Under the pieces are notes generated by a model. That model was not told the DNA's origin and searched no databases. It was given only the letters and a program-made list of their open reading frames with translations. The position numbers and the translations under genes were made by a program. Below are positions 23,130 through 33,856 of a stretch of DNA of 64,000 nucleotides, in pieces. The stretch spans positions 806,001 through 870,000 of the forward strand of contig JANTUC010000011.1 in the NCBI GenBank assembly GCA_026873275.1, written 5' to 3'. The DNA is from Pseudopithomyces maydicus (lineage: Eukaryota; Ascomycota; Dothideomycetes; Pleosporales; Didymosphaeriaceae). Position 1 is the first letter of the stretch. Each line of letters begins with the position of its first letter.

Positions 23130-23977
23130 ATCATTGGCACCCGGTATTCGGAAGAATAGCAGCTAAGCTGAGGGTAGACTGGTCACAGGGTGGCAGTAGC
23201 TTAAGAGGACCGAATGACAGAGTCGGCGTAAGACCTCTTCCTGGAGCCAAAGTTCTGAGAGGCAGCTTGACCTTTTCTCGACTTATTTTATACTTTTTTT
23301 ATGTTCAATAGGAGATACCAATGTACATACTGGTTTCATGATTCATCACTATACAATTGCGCTTTGATGATCCCAGTGTGAAGTGCTCTAGGGTCTAATG
23401 TACACAGGATGCCGATAACATCTCTCATGTGTTTTGCTTTTTTGGAAAAAGTGGCAGCAGAGTAGCTTGTTAGATGAAAGCCGTTCCGTCTTGTGACAGT
23501 TGAAAAAACGTGCACTCTATATATCATTTCGCGGCCTAAGCGCGCCACCTTGATGAATTCAAGGATCCGTTATAACACCCAAGAATCTGATATGGAATAG
23601 GGTCCTGGGTCTTTAGGGTCGCGATTTTGATATTCAATTATGGTAACTAAGAGAGTTATAGAATCGGTTATATCTCACGTTTTTCGTTTAAGTGCAGGTA
23701 GAAGAAGCCCATGATTATAGATGAAAGGATAAATGATGTAGTTGTCAGGATGATAGGACAAGGTAATGTATTCTAGGAGTGAAGCTATCCGTTTGTTTTG
23801 TTATGTTTCCGTGTATGACTTTCGCCGTCGAAGCCTTGTCCAAGGTTTTCTATGATTTTGTTGTTGGTAGAAAAAAGTAGGCCAAGAGAATGTGAGAAGA
23901 AGCAGTAAATCTGAAACCATCCTACGTGAGTATAAACGACGCTCTTCTCAAGCCCTGACGCACGAAATCTGAACATT
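23130..23977. other. convergent intergenic region
   Basis: This AT-rich spacer between the two convergent secreted-protein genes contains no supported coding frame. It overlaps the last bases of the minus-strand gene, whose stop lies at 23948. Confidence 0.5.
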
Positions 23978-24370
23978 AAGACCCTCGCTCGCTAGCTTGA
24001 TAGCTTGTTCAACACAGTATGTTCTCACTCCAAGCCTGCTCGAGAGTGTGACATAGGCTCTGGTGTCATGAGCGTTCTCGCGGACTTCGTCGCATCCCCA
24101 ATCACCGGCGTCGCCACATTGACCACGAATGTTGTCGAGGAGGCCAGTACCACAGCCGCTTCTGGATGAAAAGTCGTTGTTGCCCCAGCCAGCCATATCG
24201 ATCGTGTAGCGGGTGGTAGAACCTCCGTTGACGTATGTGCAGCGGTTTTGCGAGATGCGCTTTTCGAGAGAGACGGCTTCGATGGCCTCAGAATTGGGGA
24301 TTGCCAGAGGCGATGCAATGGTGAAGCCGAGCAGGGAGAGGCAAAGAGCCTGAAGAGTGATTTTAACCAT
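23948..24370 (-). CDS. Small secreted cysteine-containing protein, effector candidate
   Basis: The frame gives 140 aa from the ATG at 24370 (MVKITLQALCLSLLGFTIAS), a clear signal peptide; an upstream in-frame ATG at 24457 would bury it and is not used. A short propeptide ends in SLEKR, a Kex2-type cleavage site, after which the mature protein starts near ISQNRCTYV. The mature part has six cysteines (CTYV, SGCGTG, GQCGD, WGCDE, TYCVE, SCVRA), enough for three disulfides, and a Gly-rich core (GWGNNDFSSRSGCGTG). Size, export signal, Kex2 site and even cysteine count fit fungal effector-like or antimicrobial secreted proteins, but no named family is recognised. A TATA-like motif lies about 95 bp upstream of the start. 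The AT-rich transposon-relic region begins just beyond. Confidence 0.78.
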   Translation of the reverse strand: MVKITLQALCLSLLGFTIASPLAIPNSEAIEAVSLEKRISQNRCTYVNGGSTTRYTIDMAGWGNNDFSSRSGCGTGLLDNIRGQCGDAGDWGCDEVRENAHDTRAYVTLSSRLGVRTYCVEQAIKLASEGLNVQISCVRA

Positions 24371-24462
24371 TGTGGCGAATAGGGCAAAGTCGTTGAACAA
24401 AGGATCTTGACTGTATTTGAAAGCAAAGAGCTGTGGTGTTCGAGATGAGGAGGGCAAATGCC

Positions 24463-24475
24463 CTCATTTATATGA
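24463..24475 (-). promoter_or_regulatory. TATA-like box of the small secreted protein gene
   Basis: On the minus strand the bases read CATATAAATGAGG, about 95-105 bp before the ATG at 24370. Position and sequence fit a fungal TATA box; no other support is available. Confidence 0.4.
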
Positions 24476-25379
24476 TGGGTCTTGGTGGGGAAATGAGACT
24501 CAATAACCATTCTCGTACCGCCTCGAGATCTGCAATCAAGTAGCGTCGTGCCACGATTGGAGTGTCTACTATCAGTGATGCTGAAGGGCACATAGTTAGC
24601 TATGAGCTAAAGGATCGAGTATCAGTTACGTCGAGCAAAATGGGGCCAAAAGGTCCAATTCGGTGTAGCGCCGAAGGGGGTATACGAATACGCTGCTACT
24701 ATTCTAGCATAGTCACTGTTTTGATTCTATGTCACTGGTCAGATCTTAACAGTGCTTGATACGCGTGTCTAAGATCATCTTAGAATCGACTCTTGTAGAG
24801 ACGAAGGAACACAATCACGTTGCTTCTGCTTCGTATACACCAGGAAACTTTACTCGGCTCTCCCCGAAAGACTCGGGTTGATCCTTTTGAATTAAGACAT
24901 GATTACATAGGAGAAGCAGCCATTAAAAAAATGAAAGTAATTAATAAGATTTTTAAGAACGTAGATGTGTATGGCTGTTTACTCTAAACCTTCCTATAAT
25001 TTGTGTAATGGTAAAAAGGTGTCGAGTTAACACGACGGCGTAAAAAGTGGTTGAAAAGGGAGTGTCTCCCCACTAGACAGCGGAAACATATAGCGTATAA
25101 AAAGTCGTGCGTAAAACAGTTAAACCTTGCTATAATGTTGTTTATGGCATGGCCATGTCTAATTAATATCAGGGGAAAGTGATCACTCGCCCGCGTTCAG
25201 GCGGTAAGATATGGCGCGTGGCAATTTACGATATCTTTGGGGCCGACTGCTAGATGAAACACATCGATGGTCTCTTGATAAGTATGAGATCTATTTGTGG
25301 AATATAGATACTAGCCGATAATGAGATTATTCTATGTCATGGTCAAATCCTTCCTAACGGATCCTGGTTTGGCTAACGT
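24476..25379. other. AT-rich gene-free stretch
   Basis: No coding frame is supported. Composition shifts to AT-rich with many TTAA and TATAAA words. Two similar segments (AAACCTTCCTATAAT at about 24987 and AAACCTTGCTATAAT at about 25121) hint at an old duplication or element remnant. This resembles decayed repeat sequence, but no terminal repeats could be defined. Confidence 0.5.
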
Positions 25380-25735
25380 GTTGGATCAGTAAGCTGGCCA
25401 CCCCACTAAAACGCGTCCACCTCCTCAACCTTCCATCGCGATGCCACCACAACAACGTCCTCTACAGTCTATGAAGGAAGCTGGGATAGATCTAGCTATT
25501 TCATCCTATAGGTCTGATCCGCGTCAATCTATCCGCCGCCTTGCTAAATCCTTTAGCATGCCATGATTATAATGCTGTAGACGCGCCTCCATGGTATCAA
25601 GCCAAAACGCAAGAAAGTATGTATCAATGAAAAGCTATGCCCTATGTAGGAGCAGTCGCTAGTAGAATAACTTCTAGACCTTGAATGGACGTACCCCGGT
25701 GTGCTGAACGTCAACGCAACAGCATCGCCATGATA
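25380..25735 (+). mobile_element. Decayed pogo/Fot1-like (Tc1-mariner) transposase N-terminal fragment
   Basis: From the ATG at 25441 the frame encodes 41 residues ending in SYRSDPRQSIRRLAKSFSMP, then a TGA. Continuing with one frame change gives RLHGIKPKRKK, and further on EQSLVE-stop-LLDLEW. Order and spacing match the N-terminal helix-turn-helix of fungal pogo-family transposases, in which a run like S-I-R-x-L-A-K-x-F-x-x-P-x-S-T-L is followed by R-R-L-x-G and E-E-Q-x-L-V-E-W-I-L-D-L. The Trp of that last motif is replaced by TAA, as expected from C-to-T changes on the other strand (RIP-like decay). No DDE catalytic domain or terminal inverted repeats were found, so this is a fragment. The assignment comes from motif memory, not a search. 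Confidence 0.5.
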
Positions 25736-26660
25736 GCTGAACTAACTTAACGTTTCCAGAACTGAATTTGAAATATGGAATTTTTCTCAACTCCCCTAGG
25801 ACCAATGAGCTATTCAAATTGTCGCACGTTTTACATATTACCTGGGTAGATCCTGATATGGCGCTATAACAAAATAGTTCAAGCGCACTCTGATTTCACT
25901 CACAGTGCTGGCGCTCCTTCTCTCTGTGCTCGATCGCCATCAGATGATACCAATGCAACATTTTCCATGGATTTATTAATCTTCAAAGCCCATAAAATAC
26001 AGCCCCCAACTGCACCATGCACTGCCCTTCGTCCAGATGAGCACTGATTTCCTTTCACGAGACACTCGATAATCTCGAATAGATGAATTCATCCGGTAGA
26101 GTAGCCGAAATACCCAAATCCTACATTGTGCGAGTTTCAGTCACCATGCGATGGAACCATTTCTACAACTATACTGAGCTGCAATATGGAGATGATGCTG
26201 CGTACACTCGTTGCTCTCCATTCAACAGCTCACAATTCGTTAATCGCACAAACCAACCAATCACGATAGCCACAAGTCCAAGTACAACACGCGTACTATA
26301 TAGTTTACCCAAACGTCAATGTTCATGGTATTTGCACCCAGGTAATGGCAAAATCTCCGCAGCCAATGAGCTACAGAAGCTGCTGCATATTACGGGAACT
26401 GGTCACCGTGCAGCTGGTGGCCTGCGTCATTTCATCTACTGGGAAATTCGAGAACACTTCAATGTAATCTGGACAAAAGCCAAGTTCGCCTGCGAAGCTC
26501 GCGTGGCGTTCGGTAGTCAAATTTTTTGGGTTTTCACGAGCTAACAACTGACACGGCCTTTAAATGCTGTTGGGGTTCTACCATCCCATTGCTTCAAGTA
26601 GATGCGACGCTGCGCAAGTATTTTGATCTTGAGTCTATCCTCAAGCAAACAATTCCGATT
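25736..26660. other. AT-rich spacer upstream of FAD oxidoreductase
   Basis: The plus frame 26083-26544 (153 codons) has no recognisable motif and lies where the promoter and leader of the next gene should be, so I do not call it. Nothing else is supported. Confidence 0.45.
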
Positions 26661-28711
26661 ATGGCACCTCTGTTTCCCACCTTCCTGCTTGTAACTCTGC
26701 TCGCGCTACCTTCACAGGCGAGAATCCTATTCCCGTTTGAGCAACGTCAATTGACCAAGGAATACATTGCGTCTCTTTCAAAAGACGACCAAGCACTCTT
26801 CGGATTTGGTGATGATCTCAACACACTGGCAGCGAATGAAGCGGACAGAAAATGTCGTGTTGGTCCTTCAGACGGGAAATGGCCCGCAGAAAAGGCGTGG
26901 ACACGACTCTCAAAACAGCTCAGCACTGCTGACGCCCTTATCAAAACAACGCCTCAAGCTGCTGTTTGCTATGGGACGTCAAAGGATGATGCGAAGTGCC
27001 AGGACCTGACGAAATCTTGGGCAAGCTCGTACACACACATTGACGACCCGTCCGAGGTCCTTTCGCCCATTTATCAAGGTCTGACGTGCCAGCCGCCCAC
27101 GATATACAACAGCGGTAGCTGCACACTCGGAGGCTACCCCTCGTATGTAATCAAGGCAGCAGATGTACTCGATATACAGTTGGGCATAAACTTCGCGCGC
27201 AATGATGAATTGAGGCTCATCATCAAGAACACTGGTCATGATTTTAGCGGGAAATCAGTGGGTGCTGGCGCTTTGAGTATATGGACTCATGGTTTGAAAG
27301 ATATACAGTTTCTCGACAATTATGTGGACGGGGCTTACAAGGGCCCTGCTGTGAAAGCTGGTGCTGGTGTCCAAGCATTTGATTTGTACAAAGCTGCGAA
27401 CAGCAAAGGTCTTGTTGTGGTTGGTGGAGAAGGACAAGTAAGTAGGAAAAACATGTCAAAGACTCTGGTACTCTCAATCGCCAGTCATCGCGAACGAATA
27501 GTGGAAGATATCTATCCTCTGACATGGATATACAACAATGTGTTAAGTGTAATGCTAATTCACGGTTAGACTGTCGGAATAATGGGTGGTTATATACAAG
27601 GCGGCGGACATTCCCCCTTTCCTCCCTATATGGCATGGCGGCGGACAATGTTCTGGGTTTTGAAATTGTCACGTCGACTGGAGAATTCCTGACCGCAAAT
27701 TCTACGAGTAATACAGATCTATTCTGGGCAGTGCGTGGAGGAGGTGGCGGTACGTTCGGTGTAGTCACATCCGTGATCATCAAGGCCTTCAAGGATATGC
27801 CCGTGACTGCGGCCTCTTGGTCATTTGACAGCGCAAAACTTGGCAAAGACAGATTCTGGGCTGCTGTGAAAGCTGTTTTCGACCGCACTACAGATTTCGT
27901 CGATGGTGGAATATACACTTACTTCGTACTTGCACCAAGTTCAAACGGCAAAGACTTCTCCTTTAGCATGCAGCCATTTTTCGCACCCAACAAAACCACA
28001 TCAGGATTGAACGCTCTCCTCACGCCGTTACAGACACGACTTACAGCGCTCAACATACCATTTTCGCCCAAAATAACGGAGTACAAGGGCTTTTATCCCG
28101 CATGGCAAGCCGAGTTTCCTCTAGAGAGCCAGTCGGACGTACAAACCGCTTTTGGGAGTCGTCTTTTCCCTCGCTCCAACTTCGCTTCTGAAACAGGGCG
28201 AAACATAACGTTCGCGGCGCTCCGTCAGACTGCCGAAGCGAACCAACCTATTATTGGTTTTAATCTTGCTCCAACACTTGCGCACGACGGCAATGCAGAT
28301 AATTCGGTAAACCCAGCATGGCGCAATTCTGTATTGCATGCCATAGCCAGTCAGCGATGGGATGCCAAGGCCTCCGTTGCAGATATCCGCGCTGCTCGTA
28401 CTTCTCTCACCAACGGCACCATGAAGAAGTGGAGAGATATCACGCCTGGGAGCGGCAGCTACCTCAACGAGGCAGATCGCTTGGAGCCTAATTGGCAGCA
28501 GAGTTTTTGGGGTGACAAATACACAAAGCTAGCCCAAATCAAGAAGGACTGGGACCCAAAAGATGTGTTTTGGGCGGTCAATGCTGTGGGAAGCGAAGGT
28601 TGGGCAGTAGAGAGTGTAGATGGTTTGCCAAATGAAAATGGCAGGCTGTGCCAGGTCACTGCGACGGCTATCAAGGCAGCAAGGAACACTAAATACTTGA
28701 AGGTCAAATAG
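26661..28711 (+). CDS. Secreted FAD-linked oxidoreductase (BBE/6-hydroxynicotine-oxidase type), one-base frameshift
   Basis: This family oxidises alcohols, amines or sugars with covalently bound FAD and is common in fungal secondary metabolism and among secreted oxidases. The ATG at 26661 begins a signal peptide (MAPLFPTFLLVTLLALPSQA). Exon 1 runs 26661-27437, the intron 27438-27569 and exon 2 27570-28711. The FAD-binding PCMH domain shows LRLIIKNTGHDFSGKSVG (His for covalent FAD), VVGGEGQ joined to TVGIMGGYIQGGGHSP, and YGMAADNVLGFEIVTSTGE. The C-terminal BBE domain shows YLNEADRLEPNWQQSFWG and DPKDVFWAVNAVGSEGW. The frame breaks inside the Gly-rich motif at 27613-27617, a run of five C: the first part reads on as SPFPP while the expected SPLSSLYG lies in the next frame. 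One added base restores 639 aa. It is either a real lesion or a sequence error. The rest of the gene shows no decay. Confidence 0.85.
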
Positions 28712-28978
28712 ATATTTTTCTACTGGCATACACGAATATATTCATAGCACGGATGGATTGGTAAATCTGTGTTGCTATGCTAAAGAGTCATCACAACTCT
28801 GCTGTTTTAAGAGCACATCTTTCTTTTTTGGAACTTCATCAGTTCACATCGATCGAGTTGCTCCAGTGTTATATAAGTCCTATGATAGATCCATGTGATT
28901 GAGACAAAATGCATTAATTATTGGTGACTAAAACTGCTAGCTGAATGATCTTGTGATCATCCCATTGAAATATACTAT
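28712..28978. other. convergent spacer
   Basis: A short AT-rich gap separates the convergent FAD oxidoreductase and GH43 genes; only 3' UTR sequence is expected. Confidence 0.6.
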
Positions 28979-31029
28979 TTACCTTTTTGCTATAGTTTGT
29001 GGACCCACACTCTCTAGTGTTGGTACAACTGGCAGCATGAAGCCAGTCTGTTCGTCAAAGTACACCCGATCGATTGTTGTCTCTCTCATTGTACCATTAC
29101 CGTCCGGGATGCTAAAGCGATGATAGGCCATGTACCAATCTCCAGTTCCCGGGACTTGCACGATAGAGTTGTGACCAGTACCCAAAATTCCCTTCTCCAC
29201 ATCCTTCTGAAGCACCACTCCGTGGTAAGTCCATGGCCCTGAAATGTTTGTCGCTGTAGCGTAACCAACACGGTAGTTTTCTGAGCGCGTATCATCAATT
29301 GAATATGTCATGTGGAACAACCCCTGGCGGTAGTTCACAAACACGCCTTCGCGGAAGTCAACGAGTCCGCTTACGGCGCGTAGTGTTCCAGGCTTTAACG
29401 AGAGCATATCATCTGAGAGCTCAGCGTAAAGTGGTCCGTTGCCGCCATTCCCCCAGAACAGATAGTATGTGCCGGTAGTAGGGTCCTTAAAGGCTGCCGA
29501 ATCAATTGCCTGGCCCGATGTAAGCTCCTCGTTGTTCAAAATCATCGCCTCTGATTGTGCGGTGAAAGGACCTTCGGGAGATTCGGCTACAGCAACGCCA
29601 ATGGTCTTACGATTGTATGTCGGGTTCTGGCCACTGAAGTAGAAATAGTATTTTCCGTTCTTCTCGATGATGGTTGGTGCCCAAGCATCACCTGTCGCCC
29701 ATGGAACATTGCCGCTTGTGCCGTTCAGTGTGAGGAATGGCTCAGATGAGCGAGTCCAGGAAACTAGATCGAATGACTTCCAGGTATAGAATACTTTCCC
29801 ACTCCAGCCAGGGAAACCATCCGTCGTAGCATATATGTAATAAGTGTTCCCGAAAATAGCGATATTGGGGTCGGCGTAAAGTCCCTTGAGTACCGGACTG
29901 TCTCTCTTGGCCAAGACGCTTTTCTTAATTTGTGCAGTACCAGTGATTGTAGCGAGTTCTTTTGCGGTAATGGGTACGACGGTTCCTTTTCAATATATTA
30001 GCACGTTGCTAGCGAGATTCAGCCCAGTATGACATCAATGCTATAGGCTTGAATAGCTTTTCCGCACTTACCATGACGTGGACTAGTCGGAAGTTTGTAA
30101 GATGCGGAGACCTTCCAATTAGGTTTTGCAAGGTCTTGTGTTTCGAGAGGGATGTATCCGCGGTTGGTATACTCATCCACAAAAAGATAGAACTTTTCCC
30201 CGTTGACATCATTCGGGTTGGACTTGAAGACTGTAGGTCCTTCAACCGCACTAGTCCCAGCATTTTTGCCGATACATGCAGTTATTTGTGTCCATGACTG
30301 CAAAGTAGCTCGTAAAGAATTGGAACTCTCCTCGATAATATCCGCACAGCCAGTGCCAGATGCGCCTTCATCTTTCGTGAACCTGTAATATACGCCGTTG
30401 TCTCGGATGACTGTCGAATCGATTCGTGACATTCCCGCATCTTGCCAGATTTGCGGATCGCTGAAAGTGACGAAATCGTCCGTCGTAACGTATAGCATAC
30501 GATGATAGGTTGAACCGGTATGGTTGGTATCCGCCTCGTCATAGAGCGATGAGGCCCAGAATACAACGTATTTCTTGAGTTCTTCGTCATAATAGGCCTC
30601 TGGCGCCCAGGTGTTGCCAGCTGTGGGTGGCGATACGAGAACATGGCGTTGCTCTGACCAATCGATGAAATTGCTTGTCTCCCAAATTTCCAGATAGCGG
30701 CTGCCAGTGCGGACCGAAGCATCCCATGAAGTGCCAGAGCCGATAGAGAGATCAGTGGCCAAGACGAAAAACTTATCTCCTTCCACCGCGCGAATGACAA
30801 ATGGATCTCTCAGACCTTTTGTACCTTGCGTGGACTTGAGAATAGGTTGACCATTGTTGAGTTCCGTCCAGTTGAGAGCATTGTTTCCTCTGCTCGCTGC
30901 TAGGTAAATGTTCTCACCACCGATACTGTTGCCCGTGAAGTAGAGGAATGCGTAGCCTTCATACGGTTCCGCCTGGCCAGTAGAAAGGCCCACACCGCAT
31001 GCACAAAGAAACGCTGAGATTAGCCGCAT
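28979..31029 (-). CDS. Secreted two-module glycoside hydrolase family 43 protein
   Basis: GH43 enzymes are five-bladed beta-propellers that cut arabinose, xylose or galactose units from plant polysaccharides by inversion. Exons 31029-30072 and 29985-28979 (intron 29986-30071, 86 nt, phase 1) give 654 aa with the signal peptide MRLISAFLCACGVGLSTGQA. Module 1 (about 25-335) has the acidic positions of the family: LRDPFVI, RIDSTVI and VEGPTVF. Module 2 (about 345-640) has LYADPNIAIF, AIDSAAF and DFREGVFVNY, plus LGTGHNSIV and WYMAYHRFS. Both modules therefore keep an Asp/Asp/Glu set and may be active. The linker is the segment TGTAQIKKSVLAKRDSP. Tandem GH43 proteins act on branched arabinan or arabinogalactan in plant-associated fungi; the exact substrate cannot be read here. 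It is convergent with the FAD oxidoreductase. Confidence 0.9.
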
Positions 31030-32427
31030 TGTCGAGAGTGTGTGTAAATTGTCCCGTGGTGCCGGTCACCAATTTATGTAAGAAGGCACGATATCTACCA
31101 TATTCGTCTGCCGGCAAAAGTGCTCCTGGTAGGAACTAAAGCCCAGCATGGGTTCCAGGAGCTTGAATCGTAACTTCACGTGCGCAACCAGAAAGCAAGG
31201 AATTAATGGTTCACGTGCAACAACAGCATGAATTCAACATATTTGTCCACGAATACCTAGTGACCAATTTCAAGGTTGGTGACGCCATGCGGGTCTTGGA
31301 GCGTTGCCGGATTTTGCGGGGTAGTCTGAATCTCGGCACACATGCTATATATTGAAGTTTCCCCGTAGCTTAGTTCAATTGTAGCAGCGGAGGAATGCAA
31401 TGTTGAGATGGACGACGATCGTCACGGGCTTCGGAACAATTCGAGCCGAACCGAGGTCAGCCCTAAAGGAGCCCACGTCCGGTGCCAAGTATAGGATGTG
31501 ACGTGATGTGCACGTGCTTTGGCGTTTTCCAAGGCCTTGATGGAACCTCAGACTCTTCAATGTGATGCCAAGCCGAATTAGGCGACGTTATCGTGTTCTT
31601 TCGACGAAGAACATGGTGTGTGCGTACATACATATGTAATAGTGCTGTTTCTTCCCCTCACGCCAAGTTTTATGGACTTCCTAGTATTCTTTGCTAGCTG
31701 CAAAGATCTAGGACGTAAATGCGAAGACCGTTTACGCGATAGCTGTTTTCTCGGAGCACAAGTCTACGATATATGTATGTGTACGGTTCATCTCTCTAAT
31801 CAACCTCGCCTCCATCTAATATGATCTACGGTCAATTACCTAGTAATAATTGATATATATTCAGTCCAGAGAGAACTAGCCACATATTAACATACGCCTA
31901 GAGAAATCCGAGCCGCTCGTGCCCTAACAATTTCACCTGTAAACAATAATATGCCAATGCATCTTTCGATATACTAGAAACTTTGGATGAAGAGCTCAAT
32001 GGAGCGTGAAACTACACGCGCAAGATCTTGACCACATTGGATAATCGCGTGCCATTTCGATTTCAGCAGTTTGCGGAATATGTTGTCGTGATGTATTCAC
32101 TCTTTCATGCTTTATCTTTCTGCCAGGGTTGAACACCTGTTCTGCGTCTATACGTAGAAAAGCATTTTGAATCTGATAAGGCAACTAAGTTCATCATAAG
32201 CATGTTTAAAGGATTTTTTTCCAAGTATTGTCTCAATTTTCTGTCCTAGAGAGTCTACAAAAGCAAATACTGGAAAATCCCACTGGCTCCCAACTCCCAA
32301 CTCCCAACTCCCCCAACCCTACTCCTAGCCTCTTATACCGATTCTAAGTTTGCGATCTGCTATATAAATGAGCCGGTGTGTGAGGGAAGGGCTATCTGCT
32401 ATCACTTACTCATTGGAAGTTACGATA
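31030..32427. other. 1.4 kb gene-free region
   Basis: The left end must hold the GH43 promoter, with a TATATATT-like motif near 31345. No frame over about 70 codons has coding character. Confidence 0.5.
32287..32314 (+). repeat. Heptamer CTCCCAA tandem repeat
   Basis: Three exact copies of CTCCCAA and one degenerate copy lie end to end, 110 bp downstream of the small secreted peptide gene stop on the minus strand. Confidence 0.8.
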
Positions 32428-32631
32428 TTACTCGATGTCAACCTTGATGGTCTCCTCCTGAGCCTCGCGGGCTGCAACGTTGCGGTCGCTAATCCAGTGG
32501 CGGACTTGGTTCGTGATACCAATGGAGCGCTTGCAGCCTCCCAAACCTTGGCATGGGTTGTTCCAGTAGCCCTCGCCAGCAGCGACAGTGGAGATGAGGG
32601 CAAAAGCGGAGGCAACGATGGTGAACTTCAT
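32428..32631 (-). CDS. Small secreted peptide, 67 aa, effector candidate
   Basis: The single-exon frame begins MKFTIVASAFALISTVAAG, a textbook signal peptide with cleavage after AAG or VAA. The mature peptide, about 48 residues, starts GEGYWNNPCQGLGG and holds two cysteines (NPCQ and GGCKR), which could pair. It ends with an acidic helix-like tail (AAREAQEETIKVDIE). No family is recognised. Small size, an export signal, a well-placed TATA motif upstream and isolation in a gene-poor region between a plant-cell-wall hydrolase and an acyltransferase fit an effector-like or signalling peptide, but that role is inference. Shadow frames overlap it on the other strand and in another frame. Confidence 0.72.
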   Translation of the reverse strand: MKFTIVASAFALISTVAAGEGYWNNPCQGLGGCKRSIGITNQVRHWISDRNVAAREAQEETIKVDIE

Positions 32632-33856
32632 GTTGAAAGTTGTTGATTTAGGTTGGACGGGTAGTAAGGTCGGAAGTAAATGTGGAGATTGCTGAAGATG
32701 TGAAGAGCGAAAGTTGGCTGACTAGCAGTAGAAGCGAAAGCTGAGAAGAGAATGTAGAAGTTGTTGGTAAAGAGTGTGCGAAGTGAATGTGGATGATGGA
32801 GACACTGAGACATGAAGCCGGTTCCTTATATATGTCTTGTTGGGCGCACAGGTCCTAGTTTCGGCGAAGAAACGAAACAACCTGGAGATTGCTACGGTCT
32901 ACCCGTGCAACTGTACAGGATTCCGGGCACCGATCATGATCTTTGCACTCCCGGATCTAGAAAAGAACATCCCTAGATCGATTGCATTTGCCGTGCATAA
33001 TCGCATTCTATTACCTTTAGCAGTCGGACTCTGAGCGCGACTGTAACAGCCGTTGTGGATCTGGAAAAACGGTCATGGTGCATGCGATCCAGGCTAGTAC
33101 ATCTTGAGAATAGTGGATGGCGCGGAGGTTGTGATTGGCTCTAATGTCCGATATGGCCCCAGAAAATTAGCAGCCCGGGGCCAAAACCCACAATTATTCC
33201 TCATGCACCTACGTCGGGCAATAATCCTAACCCCACTGTCGGAGAATAAGATGTGTGCGTTTCAGGCCCGAATCAGGAACCATAGCCAAGATAGTGGAAC
33301 CCCTCAGCCATGCAGCTGGTTTCTTACTCATTGCATCATCAACATTGACAATAGCAATATCACATCTTTTATTAGCACGTCAATTTAATCGCCACAATAC
33401 CGGATCAATGGCAAAGCCAAAAAAGGAATTTGCTCTGATACTCAATCAGAGCTGACAGGGCTTCAATTCCACGAGACTCAAATCCTTGATGTTACAGGCG
33501 TGAGCGCGGACGCCCTCGGAAACTCATGCCCTCTGTTGTCGTAATCAGGACTTTGACCGGACTACATAATGCACTATGTAAGAAACTAAACCACGCTGCA
33601 CTATAGCGAGTTGTGACAACACGAGATCGGACAGTCAAGGGTATCTTTGATACAGCTAAGATGCCCTTGCTCGGGACTCCGACGAGGCTCAGCATGTCCG
33701 GCCAGCAATAATCTGCGAATTCACTCCAACTGAGTCGTCACCAAGTCCTTGTATCTAAGTCATGGAGTTCAAAACTGCCCTGATGATATTTCAAGTCTGC
33801 AAAGAAAGTAGAACGAATCACCATTGCGAACCTTTCCCCTGACAATTCAATTCAAC
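32632..33856. other. 1.2 kb gene-free region between divergent genes
   Basis: It separates the small secreted peptide (minus) from the MBOAT gene (plus). Frames such as 33104-33388 carry no motifs and are treated as chance. Confidence 0.5.
32824..32837 (-). promoter_or_regulatory. TATA-like box upstream of the 67-aa secreted peptide
   Basis: The minus strand reads GACATATATAAGGA about 195-205 bp before the ATG at 32631. The motif is a good TATAWAAG match; the distance implies a leader of about 150 nt. Confidence 0.4.

Noticed and set aside
26083..26544. 153-codon plus-strand frame upstream of FAD oxidoreductase
   Set aside because: No recognisable motif; occupies the expected promoter and leader.
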